Numbered from the stretch's first letter, positions 10,726-21,200 are shown. The stretch: 64,000 bases of DNA from Actinoplanes sp040639655 (GCF_040639655.1 NZ_JBFAAI010000009.1:62001-126000), one strand, 5' to 3'. Made by a program: numbers and translations. The notes: generated from the letters alone by a model not told the origin.

Positions 10726-11526
10726 ATGATCACGCAGGAGAAGTTCGGTTCGCTTCGCGGCCTCGAGGTCGTCGACAACGACGGCGACAAGATCGGCACA
10801 ATCGGTGCGGTATGGACCGACGGCGCCGGCAAGCCGACGTGGGCGAGTGTCCGGACCGGACTGTTCGGCATGAACGAGTCGCTGTTCCCGCTGCAGAACG
10901 CCGATCTGCGCGGCGACCACCTCGTGGTGCCGTTCGACAAGGCCACGGTCAAGGACGCCCCCAACGTCGACGCCGACCATGACGAGCCGTTGAACCAGGA
11001 CGAGGTCGACCGCCTCTACCAGCACTACAACATCAACTGGGACGAGACCTACCGGTCCTACCAGGACGGCGCCGCTACGGCGGACGCCTCCTACACCGGC
11101 ACCACGACGACCGCCGGCCGGGAGACCGAGGGCCTGACCGGCGACGCCATGACCCGTTCGGAGGAGCGACTCAACGTCGGCACCGAGCGTGAGCAGACCG
11201 GCCGGGCCCGGCTGCGCAAGTACGTGGTGTCCGAGCAGCAGCAGGTGTCGGTTCCGGTGACCCGCGAAGAGGTGCGGCTCGAGCGCGAGCCGATCACCGG
11301 CGCCAACCGCGACGCCGCGTACACCGGCCCGGATCTCACCGAGTCGGAGCACGAGGTGACCCTGCATGCCGAGCGGCCGGTGCTGACCACCGAGACCGTC
11401 CCGGTGGAGCGGGTCAAGCTCGGCAAGGAGACCGTCACCGAGCAGCAGACCGTCGGTGGCGAAGTCCGCAAGGAGCGCATCGAGGCTGACCTGCCCGACG
11501 AGGACGGCCGCCGCACCATCAGCTGA
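10726..11526 (+). CDS. PRC-barrel and DUF2382 protein (paralogue 2)
   Basis: 266 residues from ATG 10726 with AAGGGAG upstream (about 10712-10718). Same two-domain plan as the gene at 7764: a PRC-barrel ('LRGLEVVDNDGDKIGTIGAVW'-like start) and DUF2382 ('MTRSEERLNVGTE', 'GRARLRKYVV', 'VRKERIEADL'). The linker is longer and Gly/Thr/Ala-rich. High similarity and short distance suggest tandem duplication, with the acidic gene and the SAP-like variant lying between the copies. A perfect hairpin terminator follows 24 bases after the stop. Confidence 0.9.
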   Translation: MITQEKFGSLRGLEVVDNDGDKIGTIGAVWTDGAGKPTWASVRTGLFGMNESLFPLQNADLRGDHLVVPFDKATVKDAPNVDADHDEPLNQDEVDRLYQHYNINWDETYRSYQDGAATADASYTGTTTTAGRETEGLTGDAMTRSEERLNVGTEREQTGRARLRKYVVSEQQQVSVPVTREEVRLEREPITGANRDAAYTGPDLTESEHEVTLHAERPVLTTETVPVERVKLGKETVTEQQTVGGEVRKERIEADLPDEDGRRTIS

Positions 11527-11550
11527 AACTGAACCCCCGTCGGACCTGTC

Positions 11551-11580
11551 GGTGCCCCGCCTTCCTGGAGGCGGGGCACC
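11551..11580 (+). terminator. Strong hairpin terminator
   Basis: GGTGCCCCGCC (11551-11561) and GGCGGGGCACC (11570-11580) form a perfect 11-bp stem with an eight-base loop just after the second PRC-barrel/DUF2382 gene. No T tract. Confidence 0.8.
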
Positions 11581-11672
11581 GGTGTGTCCCTCGTGACCGT
11601 CGCCTCTGCCGGATCGGTTACCGCTCAAGTCCTTCGCCGGAGAGCCGATGATGCCTGCTGGAGGGCAGGCAC

Positions 11673-13259
11673 ATGCAACGAGTAGGGATTTGGGTAGCCG
11701 GGGCGATCGCCGCCGGCTTGGCCGTGCAGGGTCTTGTGCCGCTCCTGGAGTCCCGCACCGCCGTCGTGTTCGACAACCTTCTCCTCGCGTTGATCGCACT
11801 GGTCACCACGCTGGGTCACGTCAGGCAGGCCAGACTGTCCCAGGGGCGGCGGCGTCGTGCGTGGTGGCTGGCCGCCGTCGCCGCCGGCTTCTGGTCGCTG
11901 TCCAGCCTGATCGACACGGCGGACGTCTTCACGTCGACCGAAACGATGCTTGACGAAATACTCGCGGTGGGCGCAGCGATCTGCTCACCGATCGCGCTGG
12001 TGATACTCGGCGCCGCGGCCAGGGGCGATCTCGTCAGCCGGCTGCCCCGGCTTCTCGACGTCGCCACGGTTGCCGGCGCACTGTTCTTCCTTGCCTGGGA
12101 GTTCGTTCTCGGCCCGGCCTATGCGCGCCTTCCGGAGGGCACCGGCCCGCTCATCGTCCTCGTCGTTCTTCCCGAGCTGATCGGTGCGGCGTACGCGGTC
12201 GTTCTGCTCTCCCGCAGCCTGTCCAGCCGCGGTGATGTGGCGTTGAGCCTGCTCGCGGCGGCACTGATGGCGTTCGCGGCGACGATGCTGCTCGCGGTGC
12301 ACAACCTCGCCCAGGAACTGCCCTGGTACGCCACCGGGGTCGGCGCGGGTTACGTCATCGCGGGCCTGCTGACCGCACTTGCCAGCTGGGCGCCGCTGCC
12401 GGCGCAGACCTTCACCGGCCGGACGCGCCAGGACGGGAGGTGGGCGCTGCTGCCGTACCTGCCGGTCAGTCTCGCCTTCGGCGCCGCGGCCTGGCACTTC
12501 ATCCGCACCGGCAACGTCACCGTCGTCCTGTTCTGGTTGCTGCTGTCCACCGCCAGTCTCGTGCTGGTCCGCCAGTTCCTCAACGTGCGCGTCATCCAAC
12601 GGCTCGCCGACGACCTGCGATGCCAGCGCGCTGAGCTGGCCCACCAGGCCTCCCACGACTCGCTGACCGGCTTGGTGAACCGCGCCGGCTTCCAGCAACA
12701 GGCGCACGCGGCGCTGGCGACGGCCGGCCCCGACGGCCTGACCGGCGTCCTGCTGATCGACCTCGACGGTTTCAAGGCCGTCAACGACACCTACGGGCAC
12801 GGTGCCGGAGACGCCTTGCTCGTCGGTGTGGCGGCACGGCTCCGTGCGGGCGTACGCGGCGGCGACACGGTGGCCCGCCTCGGCGGCGACGAGTTCGTGG
12901 TGCTGTTGCCCCACCTGAATCACCCCGACGACGCGACGGACATCGGCGCCCGTGTGCTGGAACAGCTCACCGAGCCGATCGACGTGGGCGGCACCCTGCT
13001 CACCGCACGCGGCAGCGTCGGCGCGACCGTGGGCCCCGGCGGCCGGTATCAGCCGCTCGAGCTGGTGGAACAGGCCGACGCCGCCCTGTACGAGGCCAAG
13101 GCGGCCGGCAAGGGCGTGGTACGGAGCTACGCCACTGCGGTCGAGAGCCACCGCGACGGTGCGGACCCGGTCGACGAAGGACAGGGCACCAGCGAAGCCG
13201 CCGGGCACGACGGTCCGCAGCCCGGTGAGGACCGCCGGCGAGCGATCACGGCGCCGTAA
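11673..13259 (+). CDS. Membrane-bound GGDEF diguanylate cyclase
   Basis: 528 residues; ATG 11673 has GGAGGG about nine bases upstream. The first roughly 310 residues are hydrophobic helices (about nine segments), with no known extracellular sensor. Residues about 325-485 form a GGDEF domain: 'DSLTGLVNRAGF' at its start, 'LIDLDGFKAVNDTYGHGAGD' region for Mg/GTP binding, and an intact 'RLGGDEFVVLLP' active site, so it should make cyclic di-GMP from GTP. No RxxD inhibitory site was evident at the usual place. The acidic C-terminal tail is likely disordered. It resembles the other GGDEF proteins of this window, especially the one at 35327-36823. Confidence 0.92.
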   Translation: MQRVGIWVAGAIAAGLAVQGLVPLLESRTAVVFDNLLLALIALVTTLGHVRQARLSQGRRRRAWWLAAVAAGFWSLSSLIDTADVFTSTETMLDEILAVGAAICSPIALVILGAAARGDLVSRLPRLLDVATVAGALFFLAWEFVLGPAYARLPEGTGPLIVLVVLPELIGAAYAVVLLSRSLSSRGDVALSLLAAALMAFAATMLLAVHNLAQELPWYATGVGAGYVIAGLLTALASWAPLPAQTFTGRTRQDGRWALLPYLPVSLAFGAAAWHFIRTGNVTVVLFWLLLSTASLVLVRQFLNVRVIQRLADDLRCQRAELAHQASHDSLTGLVNRAGFQQQAHAALATAGPDGLTGVLLIDLDGFKAVNDTYGHGAGDALLVGVAARLRAGVRGGDTVARLGGDEFVVLLPHLNHPDDATDIGARVLEQLTEPIDVGGTLLTARGSVGATVGPGGRYQPLELVEQADAALYEAKAAGKGVVRSYATAVESHRDGADPVDEGQGTSEAAGHDGPQPGEDRRRAITAP

Positions 13260-13409
13260 CCCCGGCGGAGGTTGGTTCACGCCGTTGTTCGGCGGTCTCT
13301 CACCCCGTGCGGGTGGTGCCGTCGGGAAGCCGTACCGGCAACATCGGCTCCGGTGTGCCCGCGACGCACAGCACCTTGCGTCCAGCCGTACGCCGGCAAG
13401 GAGTTGATC

Positions 13410-14256
13410 ATGCATGGGGCTGCCGTCACCCTGGTCATGCTTGCCGTGTTCGGCTGGGGTCTGGTCTCGGCCCAGCTCAGCCGGGCAGACCTGAGCGCCC
13501 CGATCGTCTTCGTCCTGCTCGGACTGCTGTTCGCTGACGGCGCCCATGTCGTCGACCCGGAGGTGACGCAGGAGATCGTCAAGCTGCTCGCCGAGGTCAC
13601 CCTCGTCTGGGTCCTGTTCGCCGATGCCTCCCGGGTCGGGCCCCGGGAGGTACGCGCCGACCTCGGCCTGTACACCCGGCTGCTTGCCGTCGGGCTGCCG
13701 CTGACCATCGCCGGGGGGAGCGCTGCTGGCCGCGTTGCTCTTCGACGGGCTCGGTGTGTGGCTCGCGCTGCTGATCGGCGCCGCCCTCGCGCCGACCGAC
13801 GCGGCGCTGGGTGCCGCGGTGATGAGCAACCCCGCCGTACCGCAGAAGGGTGCTGAACGTCGAGAGCGGACTCAACGACGGCATAGTCACCCCGGTGGTG
13901 ACCATCGCCATCGCCGGTGCCGCCGCGGCCGAGGCCGTGCAGGGCGCGGCGAGCCTGGGCGGCGCCGTGATCGATCTCGCCGTCGGCGTCGCGACCGGGA
14001 CTGTCGCCGGCCTGCTCGGCGGCCACGGCATGCGGATCGCCCGCCGGCGCGGATGGGCGTCCGAGGACTTCGCCGGGCCGGCCGTGCTCGCCCTCGCACT
14101 GGCCTCCTACACCGGAACGCTGTGGCTCGGCGGCAACGGCTTCGTCGCCGCGTTCGGCGCGGGCCTGGCTTTCGGCCATTTCGCCGGCCGTGGCGGTGCC
14201 AAGGAGGTCTTCTACGTCGAGCAGACGGGCGTTCATCGGATGGTTCGGTCCACGAC
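13410..14256 (+). pseudogene. Na+/H+ antiporter (CPA1/NhaP-like), degraded
   Basis: ATG 13410 with CAAGGAG upstream opens a CPA1 cation/proton antiporter ('VLLGLLFADGAHVVD'). A run of six G at 13712-13717 throws the frame; the next frame continues 'ALLAALLFDGLGVW' and 'ALAPTDAALGAAVMSNPAVPQK', is again lost near 13850, and a third frame carries the core 'LNVESGLNDGI' to 'KEVFYVEQT' at about 14225. The text then jumps to 'AFIGWFGPR', a motif that normally sits about 80 residues later, and ends. So at least two indels, an internal deletion and a lost C-terminus are present: a true pseudogene. Its broken end adjoins the lanthipeptide locus. Confidence 0.8.
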
Positions 14257-14454
14257 CATCTGCCGACATGCGGGCTGGCGGCCGGCAAGAGCGTGCCAAT
14301 GCCACGCCACGACGCTGAGGGCAACCGGTAAGCGAATCATGCCGCCGGGTCGAGCCGACCGGGTGACCTGTCCGCCCGGACGTACGTATCGATCATGTTC
14401 TATCGGTCCCTACGCTGGGCCGCGCGGGGGCAACGTTCGGAGGAGGCGGTGGAC

Positions 14455-15123
14455 ATGGCCGGAGACGTTCCGGTGGCGAGCCAGGTGGTGCGACGGGTAC
14501 TGACCCGGGCGATCGGCGACGCCGAGTACAAGCGGACGCTTCTGGAGAACCCGGACGAGGTGATGCGGACCGAGCTGGCCCGGGCCGGTGAGCCCGTGCC
14601 GGCCATCGACTTCGACGTCGTCGAGGAGACCGCGACGAAACGGTTCCTCCGGGTGCCCGTCTCGCGGTCCGAACGAGAGGCCCAAACGGTACTTCAGCCA
14701 CTGTTCACCTTCGTGGACACGGCCGGCACCGAGGCCCTCGAGCGGTTCGTCCGCGCGCCCAAGGCGAAACTCGAGGAGCTCTTCGATGTCGACATCGATC
14801 CGGACATCGACGTCGTCGTCCGGATCGAGCGCGAGGACCAGCGGGTGCTGGTGATCCCGTGGAACGAGTTCGGTGCGATCAGCTCGGACAAGGACCGCCC
14901 CGACAATCAGAGGATCAAGCTCTGTCCCAAGGGCGTCACGGTCGACCTGTGCCCGGAGGACGTCACGATCGCCGACATCTGCCCGGCCGACTGTACGTTC
15001 ACCCATCAGTGCCCATGCACCATCTCGAATACCGATACCGGTGCCTTCTGCACCATCCAGAAGGGTCCCACCACCGGGCCGTCGGCCTCGGTGCAGAAGA
15101 CCTCGGACCTGCTCGACGAGTGA
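14455..15123 (+). CDS. Lanthipeptide precursor with tandem NHLP leader
   Basis: 222 residues from ATG 14455 (AGGAGG at 14441-14446, eight-base spacing). Residues about 15-70 match a nitrile-hydratase-like leader peptide (NHLP): 'AEYKRTLLENPDEVM', 'IDFDVVEETATKRFLRVP'. Residues about 95-136 repeat the pattern ('FVRAPKAKLEELF', 'IDVVVRIEREDQRVLVIP'), giving a doubled leader. The tail (150-222) has seven Cys at 157, 166, 176, 180, 186, 188 and 199 among many Thr/Ser, built on imperfect 'LCPxxVT' units. LanM enzymes would dehydrate Thr/Ser and add Cys to form lanthionine rings. The stop overlaps the LanM start. No GG cleavage site is obvious. It lacks the CxxCSC metal site of real nitrile hydratase. 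Confidence 0.8.
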   Translation: MAGDVPVASQVVRRVLTRAIGDAEYKRTLLENPDEVMRTELARAGEPVPAIDFDVVEETATKRFLRVPVSRSEREAQTVLQPLFTFVDTAGTEALERFVRAPKAKLEELFDVDIDPDIDVVVRIEREDQRVLVIPWNEFGAISSDKDRPDNQRIKLCPKGVTVDLCPEDVTIADICPADCTFTHQCPCTISNTDTGAFCTIQKGPTTGPSASVQKTSDLLDE

Positions 15124-18100
15124 CCGGCGTGACGGTGGACGCGCGCACCGGTCGATGGCTGACGGCCGGAGCATCACTGTGGGAACGCCTGGACGCGCTG
15201 GAGCACTGCGACTGCCGACCGGCCTGCGGGCTCGGCGCCGGACCCGGGGAGCTGGCCGCGGTGATCGACGCGCTCGGCGGCACCGAACCCGCCAAGCGGT
15301 GGCTGACCCATGCCGGTGTCTCCGAGCGGGGGATCGCGGCGGTCCTGGCGACGGGCGAACCGGCGGCAACGGCATGCGTGGCCCGCCACGTCGCTGCACT
15401 GCCCTGGGCCTGGTGCGCCCGCAACGCGCTGGACGTACTCGAAAGCACGCCACCGCGCGTCCTCACGCCGTCACCGGAGACGACGCTGCCCCTGTTCCCG
15501 GAGATCTCCGCGCCGATGGTGCGGGAGGCGTCCCGGCGGGTGACGGTGCCGGACCGGTCCGGCTTCGCCGAGGCTCTCGCCCGGTCCCGGGTGACGCTCT
15601 GGCACGACCTCGGAAAAATGCTCCAGGACCTGCTTGCCGCGGATTTCCAGGCGTACCGGGCGGAGTCGGCGCCCCGGTTCCTCGGCGGCGACGGCGAGGA
15701 CGCCTATCGGCGCTGGCTCCTCGAGTTCCGTGACGGGCGCGGCCGTGCCGTCGCGGCCGACTATCCGGTGCTGTTCCGGCTGGTGGGGGAGCGGATCGCG
15801 GGCTGGTCCGCGGCGATGTCGGAGTTGTTCGACCGGCTGGACGAGGATTGGGCGCGGCTCGCGGCGACGTTCCGGTTCGACCCGTGCGCCGCTCTGGACG
15901 ACGCGGTGTTCGGCCTGTCCGACCTGCACCATCACGGGCGCCAGGTGGTACGCCTGACCGCCGCCGGCCGGCACTTCTACTACAAGCCGCGCTCGATCGA
16001 CGGCGAAGCCCTGTGGCTGGACCTGCTCGGCGAACTGACCGGAGGCCCGTACCATCGCGCTCTGGCCGCCGCACCCCTACTGGTCCGCCGCGGATACGGA
16101 TATGTCGCCGAAGCTCCCCGGACCCCTTTGGAACGTCCCCGGGTCGAGCCGTACCACCGGGAACTGGGCGCGGTCCTGGCCCTGAGCTACGCGGTCAACG
16201 GCACCGACGGGCACCTGGAGAACCTGGTCCCCGCCCACGGGCATCCGGTCATCGTCGACCTGGAGACGCTGCTGGACGCCCCCACCGCCGTGACCGAACT
16301 CCCCGGGACCAGCCTGTTCGCCGCCACCCAGGGCTGGACCTACCTGCAGGGTCACTCGGTGGCGTCGACCGGGCTCCTGCCGCACTGGGCCGCATGGGAC
16401 GACCGGGTGATCGACTACAGCGGCATCGGCGCGTACACCGACGGCAACGACGTCCACGTCACCAAGCGCCTCGTCGTGGAGAACCCCGGCACGATGCGCC
16501 TGTGCCTGCGCGAGGAGACGGTGACCGGCGGTCCCGCGCCGAGCATCCCGCTGTGCGACGGCGAGGAGGTGGCGGCCACCGACCACGTGGACGCGGTGAT
16601 CGCCGGTTTCACCGACGGCTACCGCTGCCTCGACCGTGATCTGCTCCTGCGCCTCTGTTCCGCCCGGCCACGCCTGGTGCGCCAGGTACTGCGCCCCACC
16701 ATGCGTTACGCGGCAACGGCCGCCCTGCTTCTGGCGCCACGCCGGGCGACGTCCGGGATCCGCCGGACCGCGGACACACTGCAGGCCCTGCACCAGCCCT
16801 GGATGAGCCGGTCCACCCTGTGGCCCCGGGTGGTGGTGGCGGAGGCACGGGCGCTGGACCGGGGAGACATACCCCTGTTCTCGGTACGATCCGACGAGCT
16901 GCTGTTGCACCACGGCGACGAGCTGATCGGACCCTGGTTCGCCGAGACCCCGCTCGCGGCCCTGGACTCCAAGCTCCGTACCCTCGCACCGGCCGACCTG
17001 GCTCTGCAGAGCCGCATGATCCGCCTGTCGTTCGCGGCCCGCGCCGCCGGCAACTCCCCGCATCCCGGCACCGGCACGGCACCGGCTCGCGCGACGACAC
17101 CGCCGGCCGACGCCACCGACCACGTCGGCACGGTCACGAAGCGTCTCGAACAGGAAGCCGTCGAAGTGGGCGGCGGCATCGCATGGCTGACCCTGGCGTA
17201 CGACGCCCAGACCGAACGATACGACTACCGGCTGGCCGATCACGGCGTCTTCAGCGGCAGTGCCGGCACGGCCGTGTTCCTCGCCGCGGCGGGTCACGGC
17301 GACCTGGCGGAACGCGCCCTCACCCACAGCAGCGAACACCTGGCCGCCGCCTCCGACCTGACCCCCAGCGCGCACGCGTTGTCGCTGCTCAGACTGGCCT
17401 ACGCGGCGGCGTGGCTGCACCGTTGCGGTGTCGGCGTCCCGTCCGCACTCGCCGATGCGGTCGCGGCGATCGACCCCGCGGTCATCCGCCAGGACCGGCA
17501 TCTCGACGTGCTGTTCGGGTGCGCGTCCGGCCTGGTGGCCGCTTCCCGGGCCGCGGACGTGTTCGGCTGGCCGCGCCTGCGGGACTGCGCCGACGTCTGC
17601 GCGGAGACTCTGCTCGCCACCCAGTGTCCCGGCAGCGGCGGGTGGCAGACGACCAGTTCCCCGCCCATCAGCGGCTTCTCCCACGGCGCGTCCGGAATCA
17701 TGTACGCCCTGGCCGAGGCGGCACCGTCCGGCTCCCGCGTGAGCCGAGCTGTCGAGCGGGCCCTGCGGTTCGAGGCGGCCTGCTTCGACGACCGCACCGG
17801 AACCTGGCGGCGCACCCCGGACACCGAAGGTCACGGCGTCTCGTGGTGCCACGGCGCCCCCGGAATTGGCCTGGCCAGAGCCGGCCTGATCCGCGCGGGC
17901 TGGACCGAGTCCTCCATCGGTGACGACCTCACCCGGGCCGTCGACGCCACCCGCCGCCACACCACCGGCACCGACACGTTCTGCTGCGGGGCGGTCGGCG
18001 GATCCGAGCTGTTCCTGGCCGCCGGCCTGCCCGACGAGGCCCGCACCCTGCTGTCTGCCACGGTCCTGTCCCGCGAGCCGGGCACGTACGACCTCGGCAC

Positions 18101-18227
18101 ATCGACGAACGCGGTCTGTCATCCGGGCCTCTACCAGGGCTGGCCGGGCATCGCCTACGGCCTGCTGCGCTCCCGCGACCCGTCCCGCCACCCGAGCTTC
18201 GCCCTGTGGGACCTCCCCGCCGGCTGA
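15120..18227 (+). CDS. lanM: Class II lanthipeptide synthetase LanM, CCG type
   Basis: 1035 residues from GTG 15120, which overlaps the precursor stop (GTGA); GTG 15129 is an alternative. The dehydratase half (DUF4135, to about 650) shows 'HFYYKPRSIDGE' (about 286-297), 'NGTDGHLENL' (about 360-369) and 'VIVDLETLLD', the kinase-like catalytic elements that phosphorylate and eliminate Ser/Thr. The C-terminal LanC cyclase has 'WCHGAPG' (Cys910) and 'FCCGAVGG' (Cys955-Cys956), so zinc is held by three Cys instead of Cys-Cys-His. That is the ProcM-like arrangement, linked to relaxed substrate use. 'VCHPGLYQGWPG' follows (about 999-1010). No transporter or protease gene adjoins. Confidence 0.93.
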   Translation: MTGVTVDARTGRWLTAGASLWERLDALEHCDCRPACGLGAGPGELAAVIDALGGTEPAKRWLTHAGVSERGIAAVLATGEPAATACVARHVAALPWAWCARNALDVLESTPPRVLTPSPETTLPLFPEISAPMVREASRRVTVPDRSGFAEALARSRVTLWHDLGKMLQDLLAADFQAYRAESAPRFLGGDGEDAYRRWLLEFRDGRGRAVAADYPVLFRLVGERIAGWSAAMSELFDRLDEDWARLAATFRFDPCAALDDAVFGLSDLHHHGRQVVRLTAAGRHFYYKPRSIDGEALWLDLLGELTGGPYHRALAAAPLLVRRGYGYVAEAPRTPLERPRVEPYHRELGAVLALSYAVNGTDGHLENLVPAHGHPVIVDLETLLDAPTAVTELPGTSLFAATQGWTYLQGHSVASTGLLPHWAAWDDRVIDYSGIGAYTDGNDVHVTKRLVVENPGTMRLCLREETVTGGPAPSIPLCDGEEVAATDHVDAVIAGFTDGYRCLDRDLLLRLCSARPRLVRQVLRPTMRYAATAALLLAPRRATSGIRRTADTLQALHQPWMSRSTLWPRVVVAEARALDRGDIPLFSVRSDELLLHHGDELIGPWFAETPLAALDSKLRTLAPADLALQSRMIRLSFAARAAGNSPHPGTGTAPARATTPPADATDHVGTVTKRLEQEAVEVGGGIAWLTLAYDAQTERYDYRLADHGVFSGSAGTAVFLAAAGHGDLAERALTHSSEHLAAASDLTPSAHALSLLRLAYAAAWLHRCGVGVPSALADAVAAIDPAVIRQDRHLDVLFGCASGLVAASRAADVFGWPRLRDCADVCAETLLATQCPGSGGWQTTSSPPISGFSHGASGIMYALAEAAPSGSRVSRAVERALRFEAACFDDRTGTWRRTPDTEGHGVSWCHGAPGIGLARAGLIRAGWTESSIGDDLTRAVDATRRHTTGTDTFCCGAVGGSELFLAAGLPDEARTLLSATVLSREPGTYDLGTSTNAVCHPGLYQGWPGIAYGLLRSRDPSRHPSFALWDLPAG

Positions 18228-18280
18228 CCGTCACTCGCCCTGCCAGCATTTCCCCGGTTCCACGTGGGTAGCGTTACCCC

Positions 18281-21200
18281 GTGATGGACGATATCTTCGC
18301 CGGCGGCGGTGCCACGGGGCGCCTGATGAGCCAGCTCGACTGGTCGGTCACAGATGTCGGTCCGGTACAGACCTGGTCGCAGAGTATGCGGGCGGCCGTC
18401 CGGATTGTGCTGTCCTCCCGCTATCCGATGCTGCTGCTGTGGGGACCGAATTACACCCAGCTCTACAACGACGCCTACTCCGCGCTGATCGGCGACAAAC
18501 ATCCGGATGCGCTCGGCGGCGATGTCCGCGTGACGCTCGCCGAGGGCTGGGACGTTCTGGAGCCGTTGATCGTCGACGCCACGGCGACCGGCGTGGCCAG
18601 CTGGGTGCCGGCGCTGCAGCTGGCACTGGACCGGTCGGGCTACCGCGAAGAGGCGTACTTCAGCGTCTCCCACGCGCCCGCCCGCGACGACGACGGCGCC
18701 ACCGTGGGCATTCTCGCCGTGTGCAGCGAGGTCACCGAGCAGGTGGTCGGCGAGCGCCGGCTGCGGCTGCTGCGTGACCTCGCCGTGCCGGCCGGTGGCC
18801 GGAGCGCCGACGTCGAGCGGGTCTGTGCGCAGCTCTGCGCGGTGATCGGCGAGCACCGGATCGACGTACCGTTCGCCGCCATCTATCTGCGCGACGGCGC
18901 CCTGCTGCGCCGCGCCGCAGCCGTCGGGGTGAGCGACGCCGACCGGGTGCTGCCGGCCGTCGTCGCCCCGGCCGACGACGGGTGGCGCCTGCACGTCGCC
19001 GCCGGCGGCGAGAGCGTCGACGTCGACGAGGTCACCGAGCGGCTGACCATCACCGGTGGCGCCTGGGACGACCTGGTACGCACCGCCGTCGCGGTTCCGT
19101 TGCCGTCCGCCGAGCGGTCCCAGCCGCTGGGTGTGCTGCTGGCCGGCGTCAGCCCCAGCCGGGGCCTGGACGAGACGTACCGGTCGTTCTTCGAGCTCCT
19201 CGCACAGCAGGTAGCGGTCGCGGTGCGCAACGCCCAGGCGTACCAGCAGGAGCGGGACCGCGCCGCGGCGCTGGCCGAACTGGACCGGGTCAAGACCGAC
19301 TTCTTCACCAACGTGAGCCATGAGTTCCGTACCCCGTTGACGTTGATGATGGGTCCGTTGGCCGACGCCCTTGCCGATACCGGCGAGCCGCTCGGGCCGG
19401 CCCAGCGGGACCGGATGGAAATCGCCCTGCGCAACGCCGACCGGCTGCTGTCGCTGGTGAACGATCTGCTGACATTCTCCAGCCTGGAGGCCGGCCGGGC
19501 GGATCACCACCCGCGACCGATCGACCTCGCCCGCTACACCGCCGAGCTCGCCGGTGTCTTCCGGGCGGCGGTCGAACGTGCCGACCTGCGCCTGGTGGTG
19601 GACTGCCCACCGCTGCCGCACACGGTGGCCGTCGACCCGCTGAACTGGGAGAAGATCGTCACCAACCTCCTGTCGAACGCCCTCAAGTTCACCTTCGTCG
19701 GTGAGATCCGGGTGCGGCTGGAGGTAGACGCCACCACGGTACGGCTGACCGTCGCGGACACCGGCATCGGAATCGCCGCGCAGGATCTGCCCCAGCTGTT
19801 CGACCGCTTCCACCGCGTCCGAGGGGTGCAGTCCCGCAGCCACGAGGGCAGCGGAATCGGCTTGGCACTGGTCCGCGAGCTGGCCCGGCTGCACGGCGGT
19901 GATGTCACCGTCGAGAGCGCCCCCGGTGCCGGCAGCACTTTCACGGTGACCGCGCCGCTGGTCGCGGCCACGGCCGCGGAACCGCTGCCGGACATGTCGG
20001 CCGCGCAGGTTGCGGCCCGGGAAGCGGCCGGCTGGCTGGACGCCGCGCAGACCACGGCCGAGTCCTCGCGGCCGGCGGCGGACGTGGCCCGGATCCTCGT
20101 CGCGGACGACAACAGCGACATGCGGGCCTACCTGCGGCGGCTGCTCAGCGGCCAGGGCTGGCAGGTGGAACTCGCCGCGGACGGGCGTGCGGCGCTGGAG
20201 GCGATCCGCCGGTTCCCGCCGGACCTCCTGCTCACCGACGTGATGATGCCGCGCATGGACGGTTTCGCCCTCGTCCGGGCAGTACGGGCCGACGAGGCCA
20301 CCCGGGCGCTGCCGGTGGTCATGCTGTCCGCCCGAGCCGGCGACGAGTCCGGCGTCGAGGGCCTGGAGGCCGGTGCCGACGACTACGTGGTCAAGCCGTT
20401 CACAGCGGCGGAACTGCTGGCGCGGGTCCGCAACACCCTGCGATCGGCGCGGGTCCGCGCCGTGCACACCCGGCAGCTGTCCGCGTTCGCCGACACCGCT
20501 GCGGTGATAGCGTCCGGCCGCGCTCTCGAGGAGGCGTTCCAGGCCGTCACCGAGCAGGCGCGGGCCCTGTTGGAAGGCGTCGCCGCCGAGGTCGTGGTCG
20601 CCGGCGACGACGAACGTCCCCCGCTGCGGTTCACCTCCGGTGCGCAGCGCATACGCGCCGGGGAGCCCGGCACGGTCCGCGCGGTTGTCCGCGGTCTGTA
20701 CGGCGAGCAGATCGGTACCCTCACCGTGCTCACCGACCCGGCGCGCCGGGCCGGCGATCAGAACCGGAACCTGCTCGAGCCGATGGCGAACATGCTCGCC
20801 TCCCTGGCACAGACCGGCTGGCAACTCGACCACGACCGCCAGCTGGCGCTGACTCTGCAGCAGAGCCTGCTCCCGGAGGATCTGCCCCACGTCGACGGCT
20901 TCGAACTGCAGGCCGCCTACCGGCCGGCCGCCGGGCGTGTCGGAGGCGACTGGTACGACGTCGTGGTGCTGCCGGACGGCGGCGCGGTGCTCAGCATCGG
21001 TGATGTGGCCGGCCACGGGCTGGGTGCCGCGGTGATGACCGGCCAGGTGCGCAACGCGGTCCGGGCGTACGCGGTGGAGGACGCGGCGCCTGCCACCGTC
21101 GTCACCCGGGTGGCCGAACTGATGTCGCGCCTCGGTACGCCGAGGATGGCCACGCTGTTCGTGCTTCACCTGCGGCCGGGCACCGGGGACTTCGCCTGGT

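Noticed and set aside
14455..15123. Reading the precursor as a nitrile hydratase alpha subunit
   Set aside because: The CxxCSC metal site is absent, the fold is repeated in tandem, and the tail is Cys/Thr-rich and coupled to LanM.
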